Virus record (IMG/VR): IMGVR_UViG_3300002503_000014
Coordinates: 1-43,221 of that record
Direction: 5' to 3' (one strand)
DNA length: 43,221 nucleotides
DNA from: a virus
The notes beneath the pieces were generated by a model. It made no database searches, had not been told where the DNA came from, and saw only the letters and a list, made by a program, of their open reading frames with translations. The position numbers and the translations under genes were made by a program. Of this stretch, positions 1 to 7,373 are shown piece after piece. Numbering within the stretch: position 1 is the stretch's first letter; each line of letters begins with the position of its first letter.

Positions 1-323
1 TGAAGGCCACAAGCAGGGTCACCATCTACACTACACTCTAAACCCTCCTGTAACCAGCCGTTGTTGATAGTGCAGTCTCGCGCCGCTTTGTATGCTGCCA
101 CCTCAGCCTCCACTCTGTCTCGTTGATTGCGAACCTCCTCGATGTAGGCATTCGCACCGTTCAAGTCTCGCTGAACAACCGACAACTCGGATTCCTTCGC
201 TGCGACCTCAAGACGGGCGGCAGCGAGGGAGCGGGCGAAAGAAGTTGTATCTTCATCCTCATCTGGGCACATGAAGTCAGGGTGTGCGTTTCCGTGAACT
301 TTACATTTCGTGTTTAGCCCCAT
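1..323 (-). CDS. Coiled-coil protein with N-terminal Cys/His motif, cut by window edge
   Basis: This reading frame starts at ATG 323 behind a GAAAGGAGATG ribosome site and runs off the left edge, so the C-terminus is missing. The N-terminus carries a possible metal site (CKVHGNAHPDFMC). It is followed by a long heptad-like stretch rich in Ala, Glu and Arg (roughly residues 27-80) that should form a coiled coil, and then a Cys-containing tail (ECSVDGDPAC). I do not recognise a family. If the window is circular, the frame continues across the join as QDIR and then stop, giving about 111 residues. It lies 17 bp downstream of the helicase and is probably the next gene of that leftward operon. Confidence 0.75.
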   Translation of the reverse strand, partial: MGLNTKCKVHGNAHPDFMCPDEDEDTTSFARSLAAARLEVAAKESELSVVQRDLNGANAYIEEVRNQRDRVEAEVAAYKAARDCTINNGWLQEGLECSVDGDPACGL

Positions 324-340
324 TATCACATCTCCTTTCA

Positions 341-1861
341 CTACCTCAGTTGGTCGTGGAACCACTGAGGAAAAGCCTTTTTATTCCGGTCATACAGGTT
401 TGCAAAACTCCCGTCCAAAATGTAGGTTTCGCAGTAATCATCGGCACTTCGCATTCCTCTTCCAATAGTTTGACTAGTGTAGGCGGCAGTGGAATTGAAA
501 TAAAACTTTTGTCCCATTCCCCCATCGTTTGCACGAAGATTGACGAGTGGGTCAGCCAAGTCTGGATATCTAATCTTGGCAATAAGTTGGATTCGACATT
601 GCTCGTCGTCGAAGGACTCTCCTTCTCCGATTGATGGGTGTATAATCCATCCTGCCTTGCTTGCTCGAAACCTGTCAAGAGTCTCAACACGTTTCCCTCC
701 ACGACGTAGAAGTACCAGCCTAGACCGGCAGTCCTGACACCGTAAGATTGTCCTTGCCAGCCTATCCACCTGAGATACAGAGGCGACGTGGATGATTCCT
801 TTATCCCCACTTCTGCTGTGTATGTATTCATGACATGCTAACCCCATCCTTTCCCAGTCCTTGACGGACGAATCCTTGTTCATCGAAGCCACGGGTCTAT
901 AATACACCGGCCAGCGCCATTTGTCAAATGGGGACGGTGCAGATATATACTTGTAGTCATCCTTGTACCCTAACAATTCTGCAAAAAAGTCTCCTCCCCA
1001 TAATGTGGCTGACATAACTAATACATGATTGGCAGACTGGAGCAAAGATTCGGCGCTCTTACGGGGCCAGAGTGGAGTAGCCTCAAACAAGTCATCGGCA
1101 CGGGTTACTATAAGCCCCGCCGGACTTGTGGCTAGTCCCTGTAGCTGGTACATAAGAGATAACCAAGCCTTTGCCCATTTACTGCCAGATAACGTCAGAC
1201 CGAAGGCACGTTTACGAACCTTGTCTACATTGAGCTTTGCCCAAGTTTGCATAGGTTCTATCTCGTTGGACGCTGGAACCTTTAGGTTAAGCTTCTCGCA
1301 CAATCTCCGGTCAACAGTGATTGTCTCTGCTTGAGTGAGGAAATCTAACAGTCGGTGCCCCTCATCACAGACTAACAGGTGTGGACGGCGCTCATGCCAT
1401 CGCTTACCCTTCAGTAGCTCAGACATATACAATGCATAGTTTGTTACCACTACTGCCGAGCGTCTGTACTCCTCCTCCTGTGCATAAAAGTCAGAGTTAC
1501 AAGATATAGACGAGTCAGCTACACACGGAGCGTTCGCTGCCGTAGTCTTGTATCTCAGGGTGCACTCGAAGTTATCCCTGCCTACCAGTTTGCAGACACG
1601 AGGGAAGTCCGCATCGTATTGGTTCTGCAAAGATATGGTGGCCGTATTGATGACAGTGAACGGTGAACCTATCAATTCTGCCAATGATATAGCAATTGCA
1701 GACTTCCCGATTCCAGTGGGCAGCTCTAGCATAGTAAGCCTGCCTAATTTAGTTGAAGATATTGTCCCCAATTCACGGGCTATTTTAATTAAGATATTTC
1801 TTTGCATCTCTCGTGCCTCAGCGTAGCGTGGCCCTAGTCCGGCGAAAATTTCCTCTATCAT
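341..1861 (-). CDS. DinG/XPD-type superfamily 2 DNA helicase
   Basis: An ATP-dependent 5'-3' DNA helicase of the Rad3/XPD/DinG type, acting in phage replication or recombination in the cytoplasm. Walker A is ELPTGIGKS (residues 46-54). Cysteines at about 100, 113 and 121, with C90 nearby, sit where this family holds its 4Fe-4S cluster. The DEAH-like box is CDEGHRL and motif VI is QTIGRGMRSADD near the C-terminus. ATG 1861 was chosen because it overlaps the preceding stop as ATGA; an upstream extension to 1924 would overlap the upstream gene heavily. About 506 residues is short but normal for phage versions. No replicative polymerase or primase was recognised in the window. Confidence 0.88.
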   Translation of the reverse strand: MIEEIFAGLGPRYAEAREMQRNILIKIARELGTISSTKLGRLTMLELPTGIGKSAIAISLAELIGSPFTVINTATISLQNQYDADFPRVCKLVGRDNFECTLRYKTTAANAPCVADSSISCNSDFYAQEEEYRRSAVVVTNYALYMSELLKGKRWHERRPHLLVCDEGHRLLDFLTQAETITVDRRLCEKLNLKVPASNEIEPMQTWAKLNVDKVRKRAFGLTLSGSKWAKAWLSLMYQLQGLATSPAGLIVTRADDLFEATPLWPRKSAESLLQSANHVLVMSATLWGGDFFAELLGYKDDYKYISAPSPFDKWRWPVYYRPVASMNKDSSVKDWERMGLACHEYIHSRSGDKGIIHVASVSQVDRLARTILRCQDCRSRLVLLRRGGKRVETLDRFRASKAGWIIHPSIGEGESFDDEQCRIQLIAKIRYPDLADPLVNLRANDGGMGQKFYFNSTAAYTSQTIGRGMRSADDYCETYILDGSFANLYDRNKKAFPQWFHDQLR

Positions 1862-2052
1862 GGTAGACCAGACTCCAACGGGAGGAAATCTCGCGGGTCT
1901 GGGTTTATTTGTGTACCACACCACGGGCAGTAGCTTATAGGAACCTCAAAATTGTCGTCACAACCCCAGATAAGGTTATTCCATAGGTGGGGGGTACATC
2001 CCTCAGCTTTTCTAAACCTCCACATCTCGTGGCAACACATCTTCTTATTCAC
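1858..2052 (-). CDS. Small Cys/His-rich protein
   Basis: A 64-residue protein starting at GTG 2052, with ATG 2040 as an alternative. It has an N-terminal CCHEMW and a C-terminal CPWCG knuckle plus two further cysteines between them, consistent with a small zinc-binding fold. The family is not recognised. Its stop overlaps the helicase start by four bases (ATGA), so the two are probably translationally coupled. It belongs to the run of cysteine-rich leftward genes at 1.8-5.5 kb. Confidence 0.7.
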   Translation of the reverse strand: MNKKMCCHEMWRFRKAEGCTPHLWNNLIWGCDDNFEVPISYCPWCGTQINPDPRDFLPLESGLP

Positions 2053-2102
2053 TTCTCAAAACCTTTTCGACTCTCCCCTTTACCGCCCGAAACGGACTAG
2101 AC

Positions 2103-2459
2103 CTAAGTGGCGTCCTCACCCTTAGCTCCTGTCAAGGTCTCTGCAAACAACTCCCACGAACTACTATAGAGCGCTATATTACGCACAGTACCATCTACAT
2201 CAATTACTCTAGTTTGTAGGCTGTGTATTACCTCTTCTAATTTCTTATTTATTTTCACTATTGCTTTGAGCGATTCCGTACCTCCCCACAATATTAGAGT
2301 CTCTTGGGGGTGGGCGCACTGTGCAAATATGTGAAGTAGGAAATTAATAATCTGTTCCTTACCTACGTTATGCCTTTGAAATTCAGCCAATAGTTTTTTC
2401 AGTAGCGCATCACGGTCTGACAAAACCAGTAGAGACGGGCGGCTCTTACGTTCTTTCAT
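2103..2459 (-). CDS. Hypothetical protein
   Basis: A 118-residue soluble protein with no signal or membrane segment. A basic N-terminus (MKERKSRPS) is followed by a mostly helical pattern (DALLKKLLAEFQRH, KKLEEVIHSLQTR). The family is not recognised. Its ATG lies inside the stop region of the phosphatase gene upstream (4-base ATGA overlap), so it is co-translated with it. There are no cysteine knuckles, unlike its neighbours. Confidence 0.7.
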   Translation of the reverse strand: MKERKSRPSLLVLSDRDALLKKLLAEFQRHNVGKEQIINFLLHIFAQCAHPQETLILWGGTESLKAIVKINKKLEEVIHSLQTRVIDVDGTVRNIALYSSSWELFAETLTGAKGEDAT

Positions 2460-4012
2460 GCCTTAAACTCCTCCCATAGAATCGCTGGCCGCACATGATG
2501 TGTCTTTTCTGTACAGGATGTGCAGTAAATGTCGTCCGTCGTGTCGTTCCTTCCGTGTGGTCGTTCAATCATAGACTGTAGCATGGTACAACAACTCTTG
2601 CACTGCCAGTAGAACCCATTAGTCTCAAAATCTGCAAGCCTAGTGACTCCTCGACCCTGTGCCTCCTTCACCTTCTCCCTAAATGCTATTCGTCTTGCCT
2701 TACGCTGCTTCTTACCTTCCTTCTTCTCAGCCCGCGTCTTGTATTTCGTGCCTTGATTCTTATTAGTTGATGCACTAAGACTGACAGGAGCGGGCGGGGT
2801 AGGTTCACCAGCAAACCCGTAGATGAACGCTCGTTGTGCGTAGGTTTCGATGGCTTCTTGACAGTGGTTCTTTCGCACCAGGTTGATAGCATCTAGCGCC
2901 GTCATCTCTAACAACTCTACCGCCAACAGTGCCATGAACGTGCCCGTCCTGCCATGTCCCCCCATGCACCCAATGTCTACCTTCTTGCCCTCTTTTATTA
3001 GCTCTGTCGCAGCCTTGACAATGTGTAGTATGTATGGACTACGCGGTGCGCTCATGTCTGTCCAGTCGTAGAACAGGCACGGGAAAGCCACATCTATCTT
3101 TACCAATTCTCTTGGGAAGTCCGGCGTCACCGTCAGTTTATGCGACCACGAGATAGTAGAGAAGTAGAAGCCATAGTCCGGTCGTATGTCCGTGTCCTTC
3201 GCACTATTCTTATCGGAGGATGCAGAGGCATAGACAGTGTATTCTCCTAGTTTCACAGGGTCACGCCAGTGGTCGCAGTTGTGAAATCCTCCGCCGTACC
3301 ACTGTGAGTTCTCGTATCTCCCATAATTGTATACGTTGCTCCGGTGGTACGTGCTTGCCAGACTAGGTGTTACGCCCTGCCCTGTCCCAACCTCAGTGAA
3401 CGAACCATCAGACATTTTGCGAAATCTATGGAATCGTGTCTGCCCACAAACTAGGCACTCTAACTTAGGAGATGTATTGTTCGTCGTCCCCATGACCACA
3501 CGATAGAGAAACTTGTGCTGTTGGTTTGTGCCACATCTGGCACAGAAGATGTAATCCTCATCCTCTTCTTCTGTATCAGCGGGGTCGTTCTCATCGGTAG
3601 TGTCAGGTATGTTGAGCACGTTCTTCTCCCACCACACAAGGAACTCAAAATTTACACCATCTGAATACAGTTTCTCAATGCTAATGTCAGCTACGCTCAC
3701 GTCCTTGCCGAAAGTGGTCTTACACTTCACACAGATAGCATCGGCGTTGGTTGCTAGTCCGTCTTCTGATTCTAGTGCGTGGTATTCCACACTTCCACAA
3801 GTGAAACAGTATAGATTACCTCCCGCCCATACCTCTTGCTCTATACAAGTGCAGCACAAATCACACCGGCCACAATCATGACATAGGCACAAGTCACAGA
3901 CAGGGAATGTGTCACAGTTTGTTTCCTTGCAATAGTAAAGTAGCCCGTCGACTTTCATCTCTGTCTTACATAGCCTACAGTGTACCGCCTCAGTTGGTTT
4001 TGTTATTGTCAT
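2456..4012 (-). CDS. Protein tyrosine phosphatase domain embedded between zinc-ribbon segments
   Basis: 518 residues. The N-terminal 70 residues hold a dense cysteine array (C12/C15, C28, C33, C39-C55, C69/C72) reading like several treble-clef or ribbon fingers. Two further CxxC pairs follow at 94/97 and 157/160, with another at 186/189. The middle contains a protein tyrosine/dual-specificity phosphatase core. The P-loop is CMGGHGRTG, with nucleophile C349 and R355 in the CX5R spacing, preceded by a WPD-like acid loop DWTDMSAP (candidate acid D319). A Lys/Arg-rich linker (about 420-450) leads to a last ribbon (CKSCC at 471-475, CTSC at 497-500). Phosphatase activity is inferred from intact catalytic residues; the target is unknown. 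The neighbour upstream is another cysteine-rich giant. Confidence 0.82.
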   Translation of the reverse strand: MTITKPTEAVHCRLCKTEMKVDGLLYYCKETNCDTFPVCDLCLCHDCGRCDLCCTCIEQEVWAGGNLYCFTCGSVEYHALESEDGLATNADAICVKCKTTFGKDVSVADISIEKLYSDGVNFEFLVWWEKNVLNIPDTTDENDPADTEEEDEDYIFCARCGTNQQHKFLYRVVMGTTNNTSPKLECLVCGQTRFHRFRKMSDGSFTEVGTGQGVTPSLASTYHRSNVYNYGRYENSQWYGGGFHNCDHWRDPVKLGEYTVYASASSDKNSAKDTDIRPDYGFYFSTISWSHKLTVTPDFPRELVKIDVAFPCLFYDWTDMSAPRSPYILHIVKAATELIKEGKKVDIGCMGGHGRTGTFMALLAVELLEMTALDAINLVRKNHCQEAIETYAQRAFIYGFAGEPTPPAPVSLSASTNKNQGTKYKTRAEKKEGKKQRKARRIAFREKVKEAQGRGVTRLADFETNGFYWQCKSCCTMLQSMIERPHGRNDTTDDIYCTSCTEKTHHVRPAILWEEFKA

Positions 4013-4020
4013 TCGCTCTC

Positions 4021-5391
4021 CTATCTAAACGTGTGGGAACCAAACTGTTTCCACGCATGATAACGCTTAGTGTGTGGTTCTTCTTCCGGCAGATGCTTCT
4101 CAACGTACTCTATTCTACCCTCCAAGTTGGCATCGAGTATATCTTTGAGCCCATACGTCGTCCACAGTTTGTTGAATATGCAGCCGTTGTTATGCTCCAG
4201 TCCGAAAGCGGTATCAACAAATGTGACCACACTAATCTCACCCTCCTCGAACTGCCTGAGTGTGGCCGCCACTTGTGCCCAAGCATGACCACCTACTGAC
4301 CTTCCCCACTTGCCTTCTTCTAGAGCGTACTCCGCCTCTCTAAGAATGTCAGTGCCATACTCATCGCGCAGGGTTTTCCACTCTGCCCACGCCTTGCCTC
4401 GATTGATGTTACCATACTTACGATACCTTTTGTGTATTCTAGGCATCAGTCTCTTAGCCTCACCATCACCAATCGTCTCCGACCCATACCTAATCTCCCC
4501 ACCAACAGCCATGTCTAGATAAGGAGCAAAGACTTCGGCCAGTTCCTTCGCGTAGTTCTCAAACTCTTGCTTGTAGCTTGGGTCACGCTCGGCCATAGTT
4601 GCTAGAGTATAGAATGTGGCCGCCGCTTGGTGTAGCTTAAACACAATGGGCAACCCCCAATCTCCTACAGCCACATCAGATTCGGAATCGTGCCCGCAGT
4701 CACATTCACCGCTGCTAGTACACTCACCACAACGTCTGCATGAGTGGCAGCAATCAGTACAGGTGCCACAATCGCCACACCAAGAGGCGCTGCTAGTACA
4801 CTCACCACAACGTCTGCATGAGTGGCAGCAATCAGTACAGGTGCCACAATCGCCACACCAAGAGGCGCAGCTAGAACAACTCCGAACTCCACAGTCCCCG
4901 CAAACCGAAAACCCCCTCACGAACTCATTGCAGTCTGAACACCAATGGTCGCACCCCTCACACTCACACTCCGCACAATTTGGACACCTATTAGTATCTT
5001 CCTTGCATTCCTCACACTCTAATTGCAGTTTCCACAGGAATCTTTGCACAGCCGATAATAGGTCAAAAGTCTCCCCAGTAGATTGTGCTACCTTTTCGGC
5101 AGTTTGGTAATGCTTCGCACACCAATACAAGCCCTCGATACTTCTCGTTCCCTCAAATAGACAGATTACACAAGACAGAGAATGGGCAGAGACAAGGGCA
5201 TCATGCATTTGTACCATATACATAAATGGTGCATCCGCATATCCTAATGTTCCTGCTAATCTGATTATTTCGTTGTAGCAGTCCTTACAGAGATAAACAT
5301 CCTCCTTGTATTGTTTTATGTTACGCGGTTCTGAAAGAGTCCAAGTAACAACAGCAACACCATGTCCAAAGATGCATTGAGGTGCGTTCAT
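4021..5391 (-). CDS. Cysteine-rich multi-knuckle protein with exact internal duplication
   Basis: 456 residues starting at ATG 5391 behind CAGGAG. Residues 1-100 contain CKDC, CVIC and CAKH metal-type knuckles. Residues 126-232 are almost a continuous array of CxxC pairs, including two identical 26-residue units (176-201 and 202-227). The C-terminal half (about 240-456) has no such array and looks like an ordinary alpha-helical globular domain with many Trp and Tyr. I know no matching family. A role in metal binding, protein interaction or host takeover is inference only. The gene precedes the phosphatase gene with a 9-bp gap and is co-transcribed with it. Confidence 0.8.
   Translation of the reverse strand: MNAPQCIFGHGVAVVTWTLSEPRNIKQYKEDVYLCKDCYNEIIRLAGTLGYADAPFMYMVQMHDALVSAHSLSCVICLFEGTRSIEGLYWCAKHYQTAEKVAQSTGETFDLLSAVQRFLWKLQLECEECKEDTNRCPNCAECECEGCDHWCSDCNEFVRGFSVCGDCGVRSCSSCASWCGDCGTCTDCCHSCRRCGECTSSASWCGDCGTCTDCCHSCRRCGECTSSGECDCGHDSESDVAVGDWGLPIVFKLHQAAATFYTLATMAERDPSYKQEFENYAKELAEVFAPYLDMAVGGEIRYGSETIGDGEAKRLMPRIHKRYRKYGNINRGKAWAEWKTLRDEYGTDILREAEYALEEGKWGRSVGGHAWAQVAATLRQFEEGEISVVTFVDTAFGLEHNNGCIFNKLWTTYGLKDILDANLEGRIEYVEKHLPEEEPHTKRYHAWKQFGSHTFR
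4712..4867. repeat. Two exact tandem copies of a 78-bp coding unit
   Basis: Units 4712-4789 and 4790-4867 read identical base for base. Each encodes 26 residues in frame within the cysteine-rich protein (ASWCGDCGTC and following). The lack of any synonymous difference implies a recent duplication or ongoing unequal exchange. Removing one unit would keep the frame open. Confidence 0.95.
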
Positions 5392-5394
5392 GCT

Positions 5395-5493
5395 TTACTC
5401 CTGTTGGTCTATCTCTTTCACGGCGGCGATAGCGGCGCGGTTGTCTATGCATTGGCCCCAAGAATCTGTAAAGCATACGTCACATATCATCAT
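5395..5493 (-). CDS. Short Cys-containing protein, 32 aa
   Basis: A short frame starting MMICDVCFTDSWGQC, with a strong ribosome site (GAGGAGTTAAC before ATG 5493). It ends TAA three bases before the start of the cysteine-rich gene, whose own CAGGAG site lies inside this gene's last codons. It carries a CxxC pair and a third Cys. The spacing and ribosome site make it a credible gene of the same operon; function unknown. Confidence 0.6.
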   Translation of the reverse strand: MMICDVCFTDSWGQCIDNRAAIAAVKEIDQQE

Positions 5494-5494
5494 G

Positions 5495-5671
5495 TTAACT
5501 CCTCGAATTCCGATAAGGGATATACTCCCTACCATGAATAACAATCGCCGTGCTCAGGGGATTAGGATACTCTACCTTCTTTGCCCTCCTTGCTCGTGTA
5601 CGTGCGGCCTTCTGTCCTGCGAGCTTACGCATTAGTGCTTTGTGTTCGAGAAGTTCTAGCTCTGTTGCCAT
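5495..5671 (-). CDS. Small basic protein, 58 aa
   Basis: ATG 5671 is preferred over upstream starts because AAGGAGAGACAGCA precedes it and because the upstream codons overlap the promoter's transcript start. The protein begins MATELELLEHKALMRKLAGQ, has a very basic centre (ARTRARRAKK) and a tyrosine-containing tail. It could bind nucleic acid, but no family is recognised. It is the first gene after the leftward promoter at 5723-5751. Confidence 0.65.
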   Translation of the reverse strand: MATELELLEHKALMRKLAGQKAARTRARRAKKVEYPNPLSTAIVIHGREYIPYRNSRS

Positions 5672-5722
5672 TGCTGTCTCTCCTTTTCTCTCCTTGCCGC
5701 CCCATTCGGAGCGGCCACGACT

Positions 5723-5751
5723 ATTATCGCACACTCCGAGAATCGTGTCAA
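5723..5751 (-). promoter_or_regulatory. Leftward sigma70-type promoter
   Basis: On the minus strand TTGACA (5751-5746), a 17-bp spacer and GATAAT (5728-5723). Transcription would start near 5716 and read the basic small gene, then the cysteine-rich and phosphatase genes. Confidence 0.8.
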
Positions 5752-5777
5752 CCCCAGATAGGCTCAGAGATAGGTGC

Positions 5778-5951
5778 TCACCTCCTTGCTAGTGCCTTAG
5801 ATAAGTCTGAGATAAGTCTTACAACATCATCATCTGACATCCCAATATAGTAATACTTAGTCTTGTCTATGTAAGGTACAAACTCCAAGACTATAGCCCC
5901 ATCTTGAAATCGGATATTGTAATCAACAATCTTGCCAGCTTGGTCTCTCAT
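5778..5951 (-). CDS. Small hypothetical protein, 57 aa
   Basis: ATG 5951 follows a GAGAGGAGAAGAA ribosome site. The protein starts MRDQAGKIVDYNIRFQDG and ends SDLSKALARR before TGA, with a beta-strand-like first half (EFVPYIDKTKYYYIG) and a helical acidic/basic tail. The family is not recognised. It has its own promoter upstream (5996-6023) and is the first leftward gene of the divergent region, a position usual for early phage genes. Confidence 0.7.
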   Translation of the reverse strand: MRDQAGKIVDYNIRFQDGAIVLEFVPYIDKTKYYYIGMSDDDVVRLISDLSKALARR

Positions 5952-5995
5952 TTCTTCTCCTCTCTCTAGTGACCGCTCTCCAGTCGGCCACCATC

Positions 5996-6023
5996 ATTTT
6001 ACCACAACCGCACCCGATGTCAA
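5996..6023 (-). promoter_or_regulatory. Leftward promoter of the divergent region
   Basis: Minus strand TTGACA (6023-6018), a 16-bp spacer and TAAAAT (6001-5996). It lies about 100 bp from a rightward promoter, back to back, and 45 bp upstream of the 57-aa gene. Confidence 0.7.
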
Positions 6024-6125
6024 CCCCAGACTATCGCTTGCCTATAGATACTTCGCCCCTGCCTTTCTCAATAACCCCTTACGCACCCACAGTCTACCCT
6101 TATGCCTTACGCCTGTGCTTGGGGC

Positions 6126-6154
6126 TTGACAAACTTGCTTAAATATGTTATGCT
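6126..6154 (+). promoter_or_regulatory. Rightward promoter with conserved leader
   Basis: TTGACA (6126-6131), 17 bp, TATGCT (6149-6154), with the extended -10 context TGT. The predicted start is near 6161. The first bases, AGTGATTCGCGGGAGTCTT, match the leader of the opposite-facing promoter at 34804-34832 with one difference. Confidence 0.8.
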
Positions 6155-6160
6155 AGAAGC

Positions 6161-6245
6161 AGTGATTCGCGGGAGTCTTATTAAGGCACGGCCTATCACT
6201 TAGTCGGAGAGAGAATTGCCCAGCTTTGCACAGTTTCTCGCCGAC
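6161..6245 (+). ncRNA. Structured leader RNA (putative)
   Basis: Immediately after the predicted start, AGTGAT (6161-6166) can pair with ATCACT (6195-6200). A second hairpin follows, with GTCGGAGAGAGA (6203-6214) against the strand ending CCGAC at 6245; that is 12 pairs with one A-G mismatch and one G-T. No convincing gene starts for the next 70 bases or more. The region 5952-6317 holds only the two promoters and this structure. It may be an attenuator, an antitermination-type leader or a small RNA; I cannot tell which. Confidence 0.4.
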
Positions 6246-6317
6246 TGTCTACCAAAATAACGCATACCGACAGGCGAGTTTACCCTTAGCCCTTACCCTA
6301 GCCTTGAGCCGTGAGAT

Positions 6318-6665
6318 TTGCGCGTTTCGGCTGTCAGAGGGTCGCCAGCACGCGCATGTGCGGTCAACAGATATGGGGCCGCTGTTGGGGTATGGGCAAC
6401 AAAAAACGCGCCGTCTGTTGGCGCGTACAATGTGTCCCATGTCATATTGTCTCTAGGGTGTCAACATTGTGGATACAACGAGCATGCCTACGCTTTGGAC
6501 TTAGACCACATTGACCCATCCACTAAGTTTGCTCCGGTCAGTGCGATGGTGGGTAGCTACACCCTCAACAGACTAAAAAAAGAGGTGGCAAAATGCACTG
6601 TCCTATGTGCAATCTGCCACCGTATTAAAACCTGGGAACCCGAACGGCTGTCCCTAGCGGTCTAG
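6318..6665 (+). CDS. HNH endonuclease, start uncertain
   Basis: The recognisable part runs from about 6432. GCQHCGYN is followed by the metal-binding core LDLDHIDPSTKF and by KCTVLCAICHRIKTWE, the standard pattern of small free-standing phage HNH nucleases (two CxxC pairs plus His). The open frame begins at TTG 6318, but no ribosome site precedes it. GTG 6432 gives about 77 residues and matches the family's usual N-terminus better. An intrinsic terminator for the opposite strand lies inside the 5' part. The gene may be poorly expressed or 5'-eroded. Likely a homing-type nuclease. Confidence 0.7.
   Translation: MRVSAVRGSPARACAVNRYGAAVGVWATKNAPSVGAYNVSHVILSLGCQHCGYNEHAYALDLDHIDPSTKFAPVSAMVGSYTLNRLKKEVAKCTVLCAICHRIKTWEPERLSLAV
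6401..6426 (-). terminator. Intrinsic terminator for leftward genes
   Basis: Read on the minus strand: ACGCGCC, a 7-nt loop, GGCGCGT, then TTTTTT. It lies downstream of the leftward genes at 7631-6703 and would stop their transcript before the divergent promoters. Confidence 0.85.
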
Positions 6666-6702
6666 GATGCTATCTACGCGCTATCTACTCACTATGCGTT
6701 CG

Positions 6703-7053
6703 TTACTTCGCCTGGAGTAGCTTAGTAGCCACCGTTAGGGCATTGGCGCTTACTGTCGCAGGCGAGCTAGCCGGGGCCTTGTCCGGTAGGTAGAACCGAA
6801 CGCCGCCTTTTGCGGGTAGACGGACTATCTCGCCCGTGTCAGTCATGGCATCGGTCACGGCCCGAACAGCTTGGGTATCGATGCCAAACTCCGCACTAAC
6901 CAGCTTGTTGAATGACAGATTGCCAGCCCACACAAGCGGGAAATTGCAGTGTACGCCGTTGAATCCCGTTTGCTTTGCGTTGACCGCAATCAGCTTGAGG
7001 ATAAACAGACGTATCGCCAGCCCCGTTGTCTTACCCTTGCCTCGTGTTGTCAT
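6703..7053 (-). CDS. Hypothetical protein, possible winged-helix fold
   Basis: A 116-residue protein from ATG 7053, with GGAAG upstream. The pattern is helix-rich with a short beta hairpin (GEIVRLPAKGGVRFYLP), which resembles a winged helix in outline only. The Ala/Thr/Leu-rich C-terminus is probably helical. The family is not recognised. It is the last gene before the leftward terminator. Confidence 0.6.
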   Translation of the reverse strand: MTTRGKGKTTGLAIRLFILKLIAVNAKQTGFNGVHCNFPLVWAGNLSFNKLVSAEFGIDTQAVRAVTDAMTDTGEIVRLPAKGGVRFYLPDKAPASSPATVSANALTVATKLLQAK

Positions 7054-7059
7054 TGGAGT

Positions 7060-7269
7060 CTACTTCCCTTCCTTGTCACCGTAACACGGGCGACATACAA
7101 ACTGCCCATCATCTGTGAGCACTACATCTCGGACAGACTGCGAACAGTCTGCGCAGTAAATGTCATGCCCATGCCTCAGCCAATCGCTCAAATAAGAGAC
7201 TAGATATTCCCGCTCATCTGGCGATAGCTCAGGGTCTGCTGTACCGATGCAATAGCTCGGTACTGTCAT
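7060..7269 (-). CDS. Small zinc-ribbon protein
   Basis: ATG 7269 is chosen over 7302 because GGGAAGGATACTCCC gives it a ribosome site. About 69 residues: a helical acidic region (SPDEREYLVSYLSDWLRHG) followed by CADC, about 17 residues, then CRPC, the spacing of a one-zinc ribbon. Function unknown. It lies 6 bp upstream of the 116-aa gene and is co-transcribed with it. Confidence 0.65.
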   Translation of the reverse strand: MTVPSYCIGTADPELSPDEREYLVSYLSDWLRHGHDIYCADCSQSVRDVVLTDDGQFVCRPCYGDKEGK

Positions 7270-7305
7270 GGGAGTATCCTTCCCGACAACGCGCAGAAGC
7301 ATTCT

Positions 7306-7327
7306 AAACCGCTAGTGAAAGCGGTTT
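7306..7327. other. Perfect 8-bp hairpin beside inverted repeat
   Basis: AAACCGCT, loop AGTGAA, AGCGGTTT. It is located between the zinc-ribbon gene and the 29-bp inverted repeat. There is no T-run on either side, so it is not a standard terminator. Confidence 0.6.
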
Positions 7328-7334
7328 GGATTGT

Positions 7335-7363
7335 GAATCAATGCCCTAGCTTGACTGTCGGGC
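7335..7363 (+). repeat. Left copy of 29-bp inverted repeat
   Basis: It begins GAATCAATGCCCTA and ends TGACTGTCGGGC. Its reverse complement recurs at 7648-7676 with 27 of 29 bases identical. The two copies enclose one complete gene (7374-7631). Confidence 0.9.
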
Positions 7364-7373
7364 GAATTGTCAG

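Noticed and set aside
4712-4867. CRISPR-like repeat array
   Set aside because: Two directly adjoining in-frame coding units without spacers; no CRISPR array or Cas proteins other than a Cas4-like recombination nuclease are seen.
4616-5110. 164-codon plus-strand open frame
   Set aside because: It is the mirror of the cysteine-rich gene; its repeat is only the complement of the CxxC units and no promoter or ribosome site is present.
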